From an uncultured Amylibacter sp. (lineage in GTDB: Bacteria > Pseudomonadota > Alphaproteobacteria > Rhodobacterales > Rhodobacteraceae), in the NCBI GenBank assembly GCA_938001995.1, contig CALLAV010000280.1:1-9016 (forward strand): a DNA stretch of 9,016 bases. The letters run 5' to 3'. The translations under genes were made by a program, and so were the position numbers. A model generated the notes under the pieces. That model searched no databases. It saw nothing but the letters and a program-made list of their open reading frames with translations, and was not told the origin of the DNA. The first letter of the stretch is position 1, and each line of letters starts with the position of its first letter. Shown piece after piece: positions 1 through 6,852 of the stretch.

Positions 1-1349
1 TCATCGCGACCAAACCCGATATTTTCAACAACGGTCCCAGACAACAATGTGCTGTCTTGACTGACCATGGATATCTGATCGCGCAAAGAATTCAGCGTCA
101 GCTTGGTGATGTCCTGACCATCCAACAGAATTTGCCCATCCGTTGTGTCAAACAAACGGGGCAACAAATTGAACACAGTAGATTTACCCGCACCAGACCG
201 CCCAACGAAGGCAAAGGTTTGTCCGGGCTCAATGGTCAGATTGATGTCATTCAACGCCTTGTAGCCGTCAGGGTAAGTGAACCCCACATCTCTAAATTCG
301 ATCCGCCCTTCGGCGCGATCAGTTAGAGTCTGCTCTCCACCTTTGATTTGGTTCTTTGTATCGAACAACCCGTATACACGTTCCAGCGCGGCGACCCCTT
401 GGGACCCGACCGCAAAGGCTTGGCTCAACTTACGACCTGGATTCGTAAGAACACCCAGCGCTGTGATCAGCCCAATCATGCCTGCAATATCAATTGCCCC
501 GGATTGAATGCGTACCGCCGCTTGAAACAACGTCACAGCAACCGCAATACCCGCTAAGGCTTCGACCAATGGCGACAGCGAAGACTGCCATTTTACCAAA
601 CGAATGCGCAACCGAAACAAGCTGTCAAAATTTACGCGCGCATTACGCTTCATTTTGTCTTCAAGTTGGTACGTCCGAACCATGCGAATACCAGACAAGC
701 CCTCGTTCACGGACTTGGTCATGTCGGCAATTTCTTCTTGTACGCTTTTGGAAATCTCGCGGATACGCGACCCAGCTATCCCAACAGGTAGAAAGACCAA
801 AACAAAAATGCACAACAAACCGAGCGTCATCGCCCAATCAATCGACAACATCACTATAACGGTGGCAATGACAGTTAAAACATCGCGCACCGACCCGAAA
901 ACGGCGCTGGTTGCACCAAGCACCACCGAGATATCCGCTGAAAACCGCGCCGCAATGGCCGCAGGAGATTCCGCCAACAGCTTGCTAAGGTCCATATCCA
1001 CCAAAGAATCATACATCTTCTTTTGCAGGTCCGCTTGAACACTGCTGAGAATACGGTTTTGTAAATTCACGTTCAGGTAATGGGCCACACTGCGCGTCAA
1101 AGTCAGTGCTACGATACTTAGCGGTGCCCAATACATCACCGTCGGATCAGCGCTTTCCAGCCCAGAAATCGCAAATTCCATGAACTTGGCATAGCCCGCC
1201 GTAGTCAGAGCGATCACAATCATAAAAAACACGGACAAAACGATCAGCTGCCAGTGGCCTTTGATCCAGCCGCTCCACAGCCGTCCATAGGCCCCGCGCG
1301 CGCTCATTGGTTGCCCTGTCGAAAGTTCCGTTTCCATGCTCTCGTTCAT
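1..1349 (-). CDS. ABC exporter, fused membrane and ATPase domains (MsbA/lipid-exporter-like), C-terminus off window
   Basis: This is a half-size ABC exporter of the type that dimerises in the inner membrane and uses ATP to flip lipids or drugs outward. The first 449 residues are visible. Hydrophobic segments lie near residues 34-50, 72-85, 158-192 and 262-300, as expected for a type IV exporter membrane domain, with a coupling-helix-like stretch around 210-245. The nucleotide-binding domain starts near residue 348: A-loop Tyr359 (FTYPDG), Walker A GRSGAGKST at 383-391, and Q-loop Gln431 (MVSQDS). The LSGGQ signature, Walker B and H-loop lie beyond the window. I chose the ATG at 1349; an ATG at 1337 (codon 5) is an alternative, and neither has a strong Shine-Dalgarno. 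The neighbouring glycosyltransferase and acyltransferase genes favour a glycolipid (lipid A/LPS) substrate. That is inference from context, and a drug exporter remains possible. Confidence 0.93.
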   Translation of the reverse strand, partial: MNESMETELSTGQPMSARGAYGRLWSGWIKGHWQLIVLSVFFMIVIALTTAGYAKFMEFAISGLESADPTVMYWAPLSIVALTLTRSVAHYLNVNLQNRILSSVQADLQKKMYDSLVDMDLSKLLAESPAAIAARFSADISVVLGATSAVFGSVRDVLTVIATVIVMLSIDWAMTLGLLCIFVLVFLPVGIAGSRIREISKSVQEEIADMTKSVNEGLSGIRMVRTYQLEDKMKRNARVNFDSLFRLRIRLVKWQSSLSPLVEALAGIAVAVTLFQAAVRIQSGAIDIAGMIGLITALGVLTNPGRKLSQAFAVGSQGVAALERVYGLFDTKNQIKGGEQTLTDRAEGRIEFRDVGFTYPDGYKALNDINLTIEPGQTFAFVGRSGAGKSTVFNLLPRLFDTTDGQILLDGQDITKLTLNSLRDQISMVSQDSTLLSGTVVENIGFGRD

Positions 1350-1520
1350 TGCCACTTTAGTTAGATCGACTCGTTCGCGCGTCTGGTGATCGTTGTTGCC
1401 CGATACTAATCCTTGTAACGCCGATTGGACAGTCTAATTCTGTGCGCACCCTGACGCCTTGCACGGTATCCGATTTTTAAATAGGTAAAGGCTATATTTA
1501 CGTCTTTGGAGCCATACCGA
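1350..1520. promoter_or_regulatory. Divergent intergenic region between the ABC exporter and the glycosyltransferase operon
   Basis: These 171 bases separate the start codons of two outward-facing transcription units, so they should hold promoters for both. On the plus strand a weak candidate is TTGCAC at 1459-1464 followed after 17 bases by TAGGTA at 1482-1487; an AT-rich TATATT lies at 1493-1498 without a good -35 partner. On the minus strand TAGTAT, read downstream of TGTCCA with a 17-base spacer near 1405-1433, is an even weaker candidate. I see no clear operator or riboswitch. That promoters lie here follows from gene orientation; the exact boxes are guesses. Confidence 0.4.
1508..1511 (+). 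promoter_or_regulatory. Ribosome binding site of the methyltransferase gene
   Basis: GGAG ends 9 bases before the ATG at 1521. It decides the start: a TTG at 1506 is in frame and would add five residues, but it overlaps this site and has no Shine-Dalgarno of its own. Confidence 0.65.
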
Positions 1521-2222
1521 ATGGACTACACTTTCAGCCCACCGCGCTTACCGAGTTTGGCCCGTTGGATCAATCTTTACAAAAGCTATCCGGGGTCAAG
1601 CGTCCTGCGCGCACTTGAGTATGAGCAACTCAACGCAATGACCATAAAAGGCAAAGTGTTAGACGTAGGTGGTGGGAAAAATGCACGCTACGCGAAATTC
1701 CTGACAGATGCTGACACCGTTGAAAGCGTAAATATCGACCCCGAAATCGCACCAACATACTTGTTGGAACCGGGGCAGCCGTTTCCCATCGAAGACAATA
1801 CCTTTGACAATGCCGTTTGCATGAACACGCTAGAGCACATCTATGATGCAAAGTTTGTGATCAACGAGACCTACCGCGTTTTAAAACCAGGCGGAACCGC
1901 CGTCATCACAATACCTTTTCTTTTTCGTTTGCACGGCCACCCCGATGATTTCTTCCGTGGCACGCCAAGCTGGTGGGAAGAATCGATAAAGCAGGCAGGG
2001 TTCAGCAAAATGGAACTAACGCCGCTTGTCTGGGGCCGTTACACAACAGGTCGTTCTATCACTGGATATCGCGGTCCATTTACAAGGTTTCGCTTCCACC
2101 TTACGCACCTGAAAGATCTGATTTACGCCAAACTGTCATTCCGTGGAACACATTATGACGGTAAACGCGGTGGCCGTATCACAGGCGTTTCTTCGGGTTG
2201 GTTCATAACCGCAACGCGCTAA
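1521..2222 (+). CDS. Class I SAM-dependent methyltransferase (Methyltransf_11 type)
   Basis: This is a 233-residue soluble methyltransferase that would transfer a methyl group from S-adenosylmethionine. The Rossmann-fold signatures are clear: motif I VLDVGGGKN at 46-54, the acidic residue that usually binds the SAM ribose at Asp73 (VNIDPE), a motif at 95-107 (FDNAVCMNTLEHI) with the LEH typical of the Methyltransf_11 group, and VLKPGG at 120-125. The C-terminal part (about 170-233) is rich in Arg and aromatic residues and probably carries acceptor specificity. No membrane segment or signal peptide is seen. It is the first gene of a plus-strand run with three glycosyltransferases, which suggests a sugar, glycolipid or precursor acceptor for an envelope glycan; the acceptor cannot be read from the sequence. 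The start at 1521 is supported by GGAG at 1508-1511. Confidence 0.9.
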   Translation: MDYTFSPPRLPSLARWINLYKSYPGSSVLRALEYEQLNAMTIKGKVLDVGGGKNARYAKFLTDADTVESVNIDPEIAPTYLLEPGQPFPIEDNTFDNAVCMNTLEHIYDAKFVINETYRVLKPGGTAVITIPFLFRLHGHPDDFFRGTPSWWEESIKQAGFSKMELTPLVWGRYTTGRSITGYRGPFTRFRFHLTHLKDLIYAKLSFRGTHYDGKRGGRITGVSSGWFITATR

Positions 2223-2229
2223 ACCGCCC

Positions 2230-2346
2230 ATGCAGAAAGCCGTTTTCATGTACTTGAACGACTCCAAAACAAACCTTTTTGAACGCCCTGCTAGAATCGC
2301 AAAAATGTCGCGCCATTTGGCCATTCTGTTTGTGCGCGAAGGGTAG
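2230..2346 (+). CDS. Possible 38-residue small ORF, in frame with the following GT25 gene
   Basis: An ATG 7 bases after the methyltransferase stop opens 38 codons ending in TAG at 2344-2346. I do not recognise the product. It is basic (three Arg/Lys-rich patches), has no cysteine, no convincing membrane helix and no signal peptide. No Shine-Dalgarno precedes the ATG, and the codons are not clearly biased, including an AGA; these points weigh against a real gene. It fills most of the only sizeable gap in the operon. Its frame is the same as that of the next gene: after the TAG come two codons and then the GT25 ATG at 2353. It could be a small protein, a leader peptide coupling translation to the GT25, a decayed N-terminal extension, or chance. 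Confidence 0.22.
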   Translation: MQKAVFMYLNDSKTNLFERPARIAKMSRHLAILFVREG

Positions 2347-2352
2347 GACGCT

Positions 2353-3117
2353 ATGTGGCCGTCATATGTAATTAATCTGGCAGATAACACGGCCAGAATG
2401 GAAAACTCCAAGGCCCAATTTGACGCCCAGAACATCCCATTTAGCAGGATCGACGCCACCAATGGCTGGCAATTGTCAGATGCTGAAATCGCGCGTGTTT
2501 ATGATGCCACGGCCAACAAAACCAAAGGTCGTTTCCCGCTCGTACCTGCCGAAATCGGCTGCTATTTGTCCCATATCTCTGCATGGGAAGCGATTGCGAA
2601 TGGACCTGACGAAGGGGGCTTCATCTTTGAAGACGATTTTCATGCTGAACCCTTTCTCGCCGACAGCTTAACCTTGTTGTCTGATGACGCGCAGGGCTGG
2701 GACATGGTCAAACTGTTCACGTTTGACGCAGAGGCCAAAACCCATTCTACGCGGAAACTCAGTAACAGCTTCACCCTGGTGGAGCCGCTGCGCGTGCCAA
2801 CCTGTCTTATTGGGTACGGCCTTACAAAATCAGGCGCGCAACGTCTGGTAAAGTCGGCAATGCCATTTTATCGCCCCGTTGACGAAGATCAAAAGTTCTT
2901 GTGGGAAACAAAATTGCGCGTTTCCTTGATCCTACCCTGCCCTGTGGCCGTGGGCGATCAGCAAGCCGTCACTGGAACCATTGGCAATGCACGCCGCGCC
3001 GCAAAAACCAGCGGTCTGGCACGATTGAAACAACAACTGCATGAAATCCGCTATCAACTCGGCTATCGGTTGGCGTTGAAACGCCATTGGCAAAGGATCA
3101 AACAGAATGAGCGATAA
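2353..3117 (+). CDS. Glycosyltransferase family 25 protein (LPS/envelope glycan), first copy
   Basis: This 254-residue protein belongs to GT25, the family of LgtB/LpsA-type enzymes that add sugars, often galactose, to lipooligosaccharide from nucleotide-sugar donors at the cytoplasmic face of the inner membrane. Family hallmarks are visible in order: the N-terminal VINLADNTARM (6-16), EIGCYLSH (67-74), the acidic FIFEDDF (90-96) expected near the metal/nucleotide-sugar site, and PVDEDQ (175-180). The C-terminal 40 residues are strongly basic and may lie on the membrane surface. Length fits the family. The ATG at 2353 is preceded by AGGA at 2345-2348 (only 4 bases away) and by GAAGGG at 2338-2343. 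Its last 11 bases overlap the next gene, implying co-translation. Donor sugar and linkage are unknown. Confidence 0.92.
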   Translation: MWPSYVINLADNTARMENSKAQFDAQNIPFSRIDATNGWQLSDAEIARVYDATANKTKGRFPLVPAEIGCYLSHISAWEAIANGPDEGGFIFEDDFHAEPFLADSLTLLSDDAQGWDMVKLFTFDAEAKTHSTRKLSNSFTLVEPLRVPTCLIGYGLTKSGAQRLVKSAMPFYRPVDEDQKFLWETKLRVSLILPCPVAVGDQQAVTGTIGNARRAAKTSGLARLKQQLHEIRYQLGYRLALKRHWQRIKQNER

Positions 3118-4153
3118 GAAACGCAAGATCCTGCACTTACATTTTGGCAAAGAGGGTGGCGCTGAACGGTTCTTTGTGAACCTAGCAAAGGCCTTTCACG
3201 CACGTGGTCAAGATCAGCGGTTCGTTATTCGTCCGGGGCGCACATGGGAACAGGCGATCCGCCCCCTTGGGGACGTTACCATGAATAATTACCGCCGCTT
3301 GTCGTTGTCTGGTTTTCTGCTTGATTACAAAGTCCGCAAGATGGCCCGCGATTGGCAACCTGATGCGATTATGGCGTGGATGCCGCGCGCCGCCCGGCTG
3401 ATCCCAAACTACGATCCAGCGATGAAATTTGTCCGTTTGGGGGATTTTCCTGTCCATCTCGATCATTTCAAAAACTGTGACGTGCTGGTTGGAAACATCC
3501 CCGGCATCGGTCAACATTGCCTTGAGCTCGGCTGGCCAAAGGCTGTGGAAACCATATCAAACTTCCCCCGTGAATTTGATCCAAAACCCGTAACCCGCGC
3601 CAGCCTCAACACGCCAGATGACGCATTCGTTGTGTCAAGCTCGGGCCGTTTTGTGCATCGCAAAGGCTTCGATCTACTGATCCGCGCCATTGACCGTATT
3701 CCCAACGCTTATCTTTGGCTTGTGGGCGATGGCAAAGAACGCGAAAACCTAGAAAAATTGGCGCGCGACTCTGGTGTTATGGACCGCACACGGTTCTTGG
3801 GCTGGGTTGATGAACCTGCGCATTATGTTGCAAGTTCGGACGCCTTTGTCATGGCCTCGCGGCATGAACCCCTTGGAAATGTAGCGATTGAGGCTTGGGC
3901 GTTGGATATTCCCGTCGTCTCCACACGTTCTGAAGGGCCAAGCTGGTACATGACCCACAATGAAAACGGTTATATGACCGACATTGATGATCTCGATGAC
4001 ATCGTGCGCGGGTTGGAAAAGATCCGCACAAACCCAACTTATGCGCAGACCCTTGTAAAAGGTGCGCAGGCAAAGATCGCACAGACATTTACCAAAGATC
4101 AGATCGTGTCCCAGTATTTCGATTTGATCGACGGTAAGACACGCACGTCATGA
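3107..4153 (+). CDS. Glycosyltransferase family 4 (GT-B fold)
   Basis: This 348-residue retaining glycosyltransferase has the two-domain GT-B fold. The N-terminal acceptor domain starts with KILHLHFGKEGGAERFF (7-23), where GGAE is the typical glycine loop. The donor-binding domain begins near 174 (VVSSSGRFVHRKGFDLLIRAI, with the conserved Arg181 and Lys186). WLVGDGKE follows at 204-211. The family EX7E motif is Glu254 to Glu262 in HEPLGNVAIEAW. The start at 3107 has AAAGGA at 3092-3097, 9 bases upstream, inside the end of the preceding GT25 gene. The last four bases, ATGA at 4150-4153, also hold the start of the second GT25, a classic translational-coupling overlap. Flanking genes point to LPS-core or other glycolipid assembly. 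Donor and acceptor cannot be assigned from sequence alone. Confidence 0.94.
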   Translation: MSDKKRKILHLHFGKEGGAERFFVNLAKAFHARGQDQRFVIRPGRTWEQAIRPLGDVTMNNYRRLSLSGFLLDYKVRKMARDWQPDAIMAWMPRAARLIPNYDPAMKFVRLGDFPVHLDHFKNCDVLVGNIPGIGQHCLELGWPKAVETISNFPREFDPKPVTRASLNTPDDAFVVSSSGRFVHRKGFDLLIRAIDRIPNAYLWLVGDGKERENLEKLARDSGVMDRTRFLGWVDEPAHYVASSDAFVMASRHEPLGNVAIEAWALDIPVVSTRSEGPSWYMTHNENGYMTDIDDLDDIVRGLEKIRTNPTYAQTLVKGAQAKIAQTFTKDQIVSQYFDLIDGKTRTS

Positions 4154-4926
4154 TAAAGACGTTGGTTCTGAACGTAGACGCACATACTGACCGTATGGCG
4201 TTTCAAACAGAACAACTGACCACTTTGGGCATCCCATTTTCGCGCTTGCCAGCCGTGACACCCACCGAAATCGATCCACCGACAGACGCAGACCATTGGC
4301 AAAACTGGGAACGTCCTCTGAAAGACGTGGAAAAGGCGGTCTTGCTCACCCACTGTAACGCATGGCAGGCAGTGATCGCAGAGGATGCGCCAATGCTGAT
4401 CCTTGAAGATGACGCTTGGCTATCCAAAACGACACCAAAGTTTCTGAAGATGGTAAAACAGTTAACGGGTGTTGAACATATTACTCTAGAAACGCGCGGC
4501 CGCAAAAAGCTAATTGCGAAATCTGCACATCCTGATTGCCAAAACTTGCACCGATTGTACCAAGATCGCACCGGCGCGGCGGCCTATATTCTGTGGCCAA
4601 ACGGTGCACAAAAGCTGTTGAACCGCACAAAACACAGCGCGGGCCTATCCGATGCAGTAATTTGCGCGGCTTATGATGTTTCGTCTTGGCAAGCAACGCC
4701 GCCGCTGGCGATCCAGTTTGATATGTGTGCCACCTACGGACTCGTTGCGCCGTTGACCACCACATCTGCAATAACCGATGGCCCCGCTGCACGGGAAAAG
4801 CCAGTTAAAACCGCGCGGCACAAATGGCGAAGGGTAAAGTCTCAGATCCGCATGGGTCTGCGCGAAGTTATCAAGAGCGGGATTGCCCACAAACAATATC
4901 TGCAACCTGACATTCAACCGTGGTAG
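4150..4926 (+). CDS. Glycosyltransferase family 25 protein, second (diverged) copy
   Basis: A 258-residue paralogue of the gene at 2353. Shared landmarks are the N-terminal LVLNVDAHTDRM (5-16), IPFSR at 28-32 (identical in the first copy), LLTHCNAW (65-72) in place of CYLSHISAW, MLILEDDAW (82-90), a GAQKLL (152-157) matching GAQRLV, and LSDAV (166-170) in place of PVDED. The acidic EDD is kept, but the Gly-Cys before the conserved His is replaced by Ala-Val, and the PVDED box is reduced to a single Asp168. A basic C-terminal region (795-base mark onward, residues about 215-245) again suggests membrane contact. Translation is coupled to the GT4 gene by the ATGA overlap. It is last in the operon, with no terminator seen after it. 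I expect it to be active, with donor or acceptor preference different from the first copy; that is inference. Confidence 0.88.
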   Translation: MIKTLVLNVDAHTDRMAFQTEQLTTLGIPFSRLPAVTPTEIDPPTDADHWQNWERPLKDVEKAVLLTHCNAWQAVIAEDAPMLILEDDAWLSKTTPKFLKMVKQLTGVEHITLETRGRKKLIAKSAHPDCQNLHRLYQDRTGAAAYILWPNGAQKLLNRTKHSAGLSDAVICAAYDVSSWQATPPLAIQFDMCATYGLVAPLTTTSAITDGPAAREKPVKTARHKWRRVKSQIRMGLREVIKSGIAHKQYLQPDIQPW

Positions 4927-4927
4927 C

Positions 4928-5866
4928 CTAGCTATCTTTGGATGATCCATCCCCGTGAAGCGCATCATGAAAATGCAAATCCGCCCAGCGTTTATGGAGC
5001 CAATACCACTGTTCTGGATGGGCGCGAATTTTCGCAGAAATACGGTCATTTATCTGCTGCGTCATTGTCAAAACATCTGACGGTTCGATCGGTGCTTCAA
5101 AATCTAGATCCACATGCAAACCGTCTTCGCGGCGCGTGCCAAAACACGGAACAATCGGCAAATCATATCGCAGGGCCAATTCCGCTGGGGAGGTTGTCGT
5201 CATGGCATCGCGCCCCAGAAAATCCAACTTATAGCCGCTCTGGTATTTTTGATCGACCAATAAAGCAAAGAAACCACCACGGCGCAAATGTTTCACCATC
5301 TGCAAGTTCCCGACTTTGCCTTTTTGAACAATCGGTCCACCGCCAAATTCGATGTTCTTGCGAAACAGTGTCTCGTACCAAGGATTGTTATTCTTGCGGT
5401 AAATCGCTCCTGTTTCCATGCCTTCGGCCTTCATGAAGTGGCGGATCGCCTCCCACTGACCGTAGTGCGCGGACACAACGATTGCCCCGCGTCCTTCGGC
5501 TTTGGCTGAACGCAAGGCGTCCAATCCGTCACCGCGTGCATGTAAATACCCCGTTTGTTTCGCATAGTCTTCGTTGAACAAAAGTTCGGAAAAGGACCGC
5601 CCCGTGTTGCGACCGATTTCACTGCACAACGCCTTTGCTTCTGCTTCTGGTATGTCGGGAAACGTGTGCGCCAGCCCACCCAAAATACGTTTTCGGAACC
5701 CAGGAACAATCCGAACCACGACGCTACCGATCCAGCCCAGCATACGCGAGCGCACCCGCAAAGGCAGAATACTCGCCAGCTTATAGAACACCACGATCAC
5801 GCAATATTCCAAAAACTTAACGACGGTCCGTCCGCTGTCATTAGGGGTCTTAGGCAATTCAAACAC
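4928..5866 (-). CDS. LpxL/HtrB-family lipid acyltransferase (lysophospholipid acyltransferase superfamily)
   Basis: This 312-residue protein matches the late acyltransferases of lipid A synthesis, which move an acyl chain from acyl-ACP to a lipid A precursor at the inner membrane. An N-terminal hydrophobic helix (about 17-35) would anchor it. The catalytic HX4E motif is His134 to Glu139 (SAHYGQWEA). IYRKNNNPW (155-163), LLVDQK (202-207) and HPEQWYWLHKRW (283-294) are the other hallmarks, and the length is normal. The start is GTG at 5866; two in-frame TGA codons lie directly upstream, so no longer form is possible, and the next in-frame ATG is at residue 42. No clear Shine-Dalgarno is seen. 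It faces the glycosyltransferase operon, stops 1 base apart, and is separated from the peroxiredoxin gene by a terminator, so it needs its own promoter in 5867-5948. A related acyltransferase for another lipid is the main alternative. Confidence 0.9.
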   Translation of the reverse strand: MFELPKTPNDSGRTVVKFLEYCVIVVFYKLASILPLRVRSRMLGWIGSVVVRIVPGFRKRILGGLAHTFPDIPEAEAKALCSEIGRNTGRSFSELLFNEDYAKQTGYLHARGDGLDALRSAKAEGRGAIVVSAHYGQWEAIRHFMKAEGMETGAIYRKNNNPWYETLFRKNIEFGGGPIVQKGKVGNLQMVKHLRRGGFFALLVDQKYQSGYKLDFLGRDAMTTTSPAELALRYDLPIVPCFGTRREDGLHVDLDFEAPIEPSDVLTMTQQINDRISAKIRAHPEQWYWLHKRWADLHFHDALHGDGSSKDS

Positions 5867-5948
5867 TCATCATTTGGTCAATGCGGGGTGTAGCATAGGC
5901 GGATCGACTGCGGAAGCACATCACAACCGTTCATCGCCAAATGGGCAC

Positions 5949-5980
5949 AAAAAAGGGCACACCTGACAGCGTGCCCTTTT
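5949..5980 (-). terminator. Intrinsic terminator of the peroxiredoxin gene
   Basis: Read on the minus strand, a perfect 10-base stem (AAAAGGGCAC paired with GTGCCCTTTT) closes a 10-base loop and runs into a T tract of six. It starts about 20 bases after the peroxiredoxin stop at 6001. It should insulate the acyltransferase gene downstream. The symmetric A/T ends could let it work weakly in the other direction too, but no plus-strand gene ends here. Confidence 0.9.
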
Positions 5981-6000
5981 CCAATAAGTATACAGTCTGA

Positions 6001-6654
6001 TTAGCCTGGCAGTTTTGTTTTGCGCAGATATGGCAGAACGGTTTCAAATTCACCAAATTTCGCTGTTGCGTCCTCGTTCGAAACAGTCGGCGGGATGATC
6101 ACATCTTCACCTGTTGTCCAGTTCGCACCAGTTGCAATGCCGTGTTTCGCAGATGTCTGCAACGCATCCAATGCACGCAGGATTTCGGCAAAGTTACGAC
6201 CAACCGTCATTGGATAGGTCATGGACAGTTTCAGTTGTTTGTCTGGACCAATGATGAAAACGGACCGTACTGTCGCACTGTCCGCGGGTGTGCGTCCGTC
6301 GGGCATGTATGCCTCTGCTGGTAACATGTCAAAAGCCTTGGACACTTCCAAATCCTCATCCGCGATGATCGGAAAACCAGCCGTTGCGCCGGACACTTTT
6401 TCAATGTCCACTTTCCATTTCTTGTGCTCTGCCACACCGTCCACGGAAACGCCCATTACTTTGGTGCCGCGTTTTTCCCATTCGTCAGACAGTTGTGCAA
6501 CTGCACCAAACTCGGTTGTGCAAACAGGGGTGAAATCCTTGGGGTGCGAAAACAAAATCGCCCAGTCGTCGCCGATCCAATCGTGAAACTTATACGTTCC
6601 CTGATCCGTTTCAGCCGTGAAATTCGGAACCACATCATTGATACGCAGACTCAT
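6001..6654 (-). CDS. 1-Cys peroxiredoxin (Prx6 subfamily)
   Basis: This 217-residue cytoplasmic thiol peroxidase reduces hydrogen peroxide and organic hydroperoxides. The active-site loop HPKDFTPVCTTEFG (37-50) carries the peroxidatic Cys45 with Pro43 and Thr42 of the PxxxC pattern. Arg130 (VRSVFIIGP) is the second conserved catalytic residue. Cys45 is the only cysteine, so a one-cysteine mechanism with an external reductant is expected. The C-terminal ANWTTGEDVIIPPTVSNEDA region (177-196) is typical of the Prx6 group, as is the length. The start at ATG 6654 follows AGGAG at 6661-6665, 6 bases upstream; the frame stays open to a TTG at 6777, but those 41 extra residues are cysteine-rich and unlike the family. 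A strong terminator follows at 5949-5980, so it is probably monocistronic. I see no clear OxyR-type site. Confidence 0.96.
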   Translation of the reverse strand: MSLRINDVVPNFTAETDQGTYKFHDWIGDDWAILFSHPKDFTPVCTTEFGAVAQLSDEWEKRGTKVMGVSVDGVAEHKKWKVDIEKVSGATAGFPIIADEDLEVSKAFDMLPAEAYMPDGRTPADSATVRSVFIIGPDKQLKLSMTYPMTVGRNFAEILRALDALQTSAKHGIATGANWTTGEDVIIPPTVSNEDATAKFGEFETVLPYLRKTKLPG

Positions 6655-6852
6655 ATCGTTCTCCTTTTTTTGCGTTTGCACGAGAATTGACCCTATGTAG
6701 CAGAAAGACAAGCAACAATCCCGAAACCCCGCCATGCACACACAGAAAGAGTCTGGCACGAATTCGCCTTCGAACAACGTTAACTGGAAAACGCTTGCGG
6801 AATACCAAACTCTTATGCTTTGAAAAGACTAGAATTTTCAGGGGTAATTCGT
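6655..6852. promoter_or_regulatory. Divergent intergenic region between peroxiredoxin and lytic transglycosylase genes
   Basis: These 198 bases must hold the promoters of both outward-facing genes. The part next to each start has a good Shine-Dalgarno: AGGAG at 6661-6665 for the minus gene and AGGGG at 6840-6844 for the plus gene. Plus-strand TTGCGG at 6795-6800 and TATGCT at 6814-6819 resemble -35 and -10 boxes, but their 13-base spacing is too short. On the minus strand TTGTTG followed by TACATA has the same problem. No repeat, RNA gene or clear operator is seen. Confidence 0.4.
6840..6844 (+). promoter_or_regulatory. Ribosome binding site of the lytic transglycosylase gene
   Basis: AGGGG ends 8 bases before the ATG at 6853. 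It favours that start over the in-frame TTG at 6820, which would put eleven polar residues in front of the signal peptide. Confidence 0.65.

Noticed and set aside
57..1038. Plus-strand ORFs at 57-326, 277-507, 348-557, 494-859 and 604-1038
   Set aside because: They lie antisense to the ABC exporter, whose minus-strand translation shows continuous family motifs (Walker A, Q-loop, membrane helices). The plus-strand products resemble no family.
1506..1520. Upstream TTG start adding five residues to the methyltransferase
   Set aside because: The GGAG at 1508-1511 lies inside that extension and is well placed for the ATG at 1521.
2136..2462. Minus-strand 108-codon ORF over the methyltransferase/GT25 gap
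   Set aside because: It overlaps two well-supported plus-strand genes at both ends and shows no recognisable domain; the gap itself is only 130 bases.
4645..5049. Minus-strand 134-codon ORF crossing the GT25/acyltransferase junction
   Set aside because: It overlaps the ends of two well-supported genes in a different frame and has no recognisable domain.
5555..5893. Plus-strand 112-codon ORF
   Set aside because: It is antisense to the acyltransferase with its intact catalytic motifs, and its product has no recognisable domain.
5943..5980. GGGCAC repeated at 5943-5948 and 5955-5960 as a possible direct repeat or operator
   Set aside because: The second copy is an arm of the terminator stem and the first is a short chance-length match; no third copy or spacing pattern supports a repeat element.
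6655..6777. 41-residue N-terminal extension of the peroxiredoxin from a TTG at 6777
   Set aside because: The internal ATG at 6654 has a strong AGGAG and begins exactly where Prx6 proteins begin; the extension is unlike the family.
6820..6852. Upstream TTG start of the transglycosylase
   Set aside because: It would bury the signal peptide behind eleven polar residues; ATG 6853 has AGGGG 8 bases upstream.
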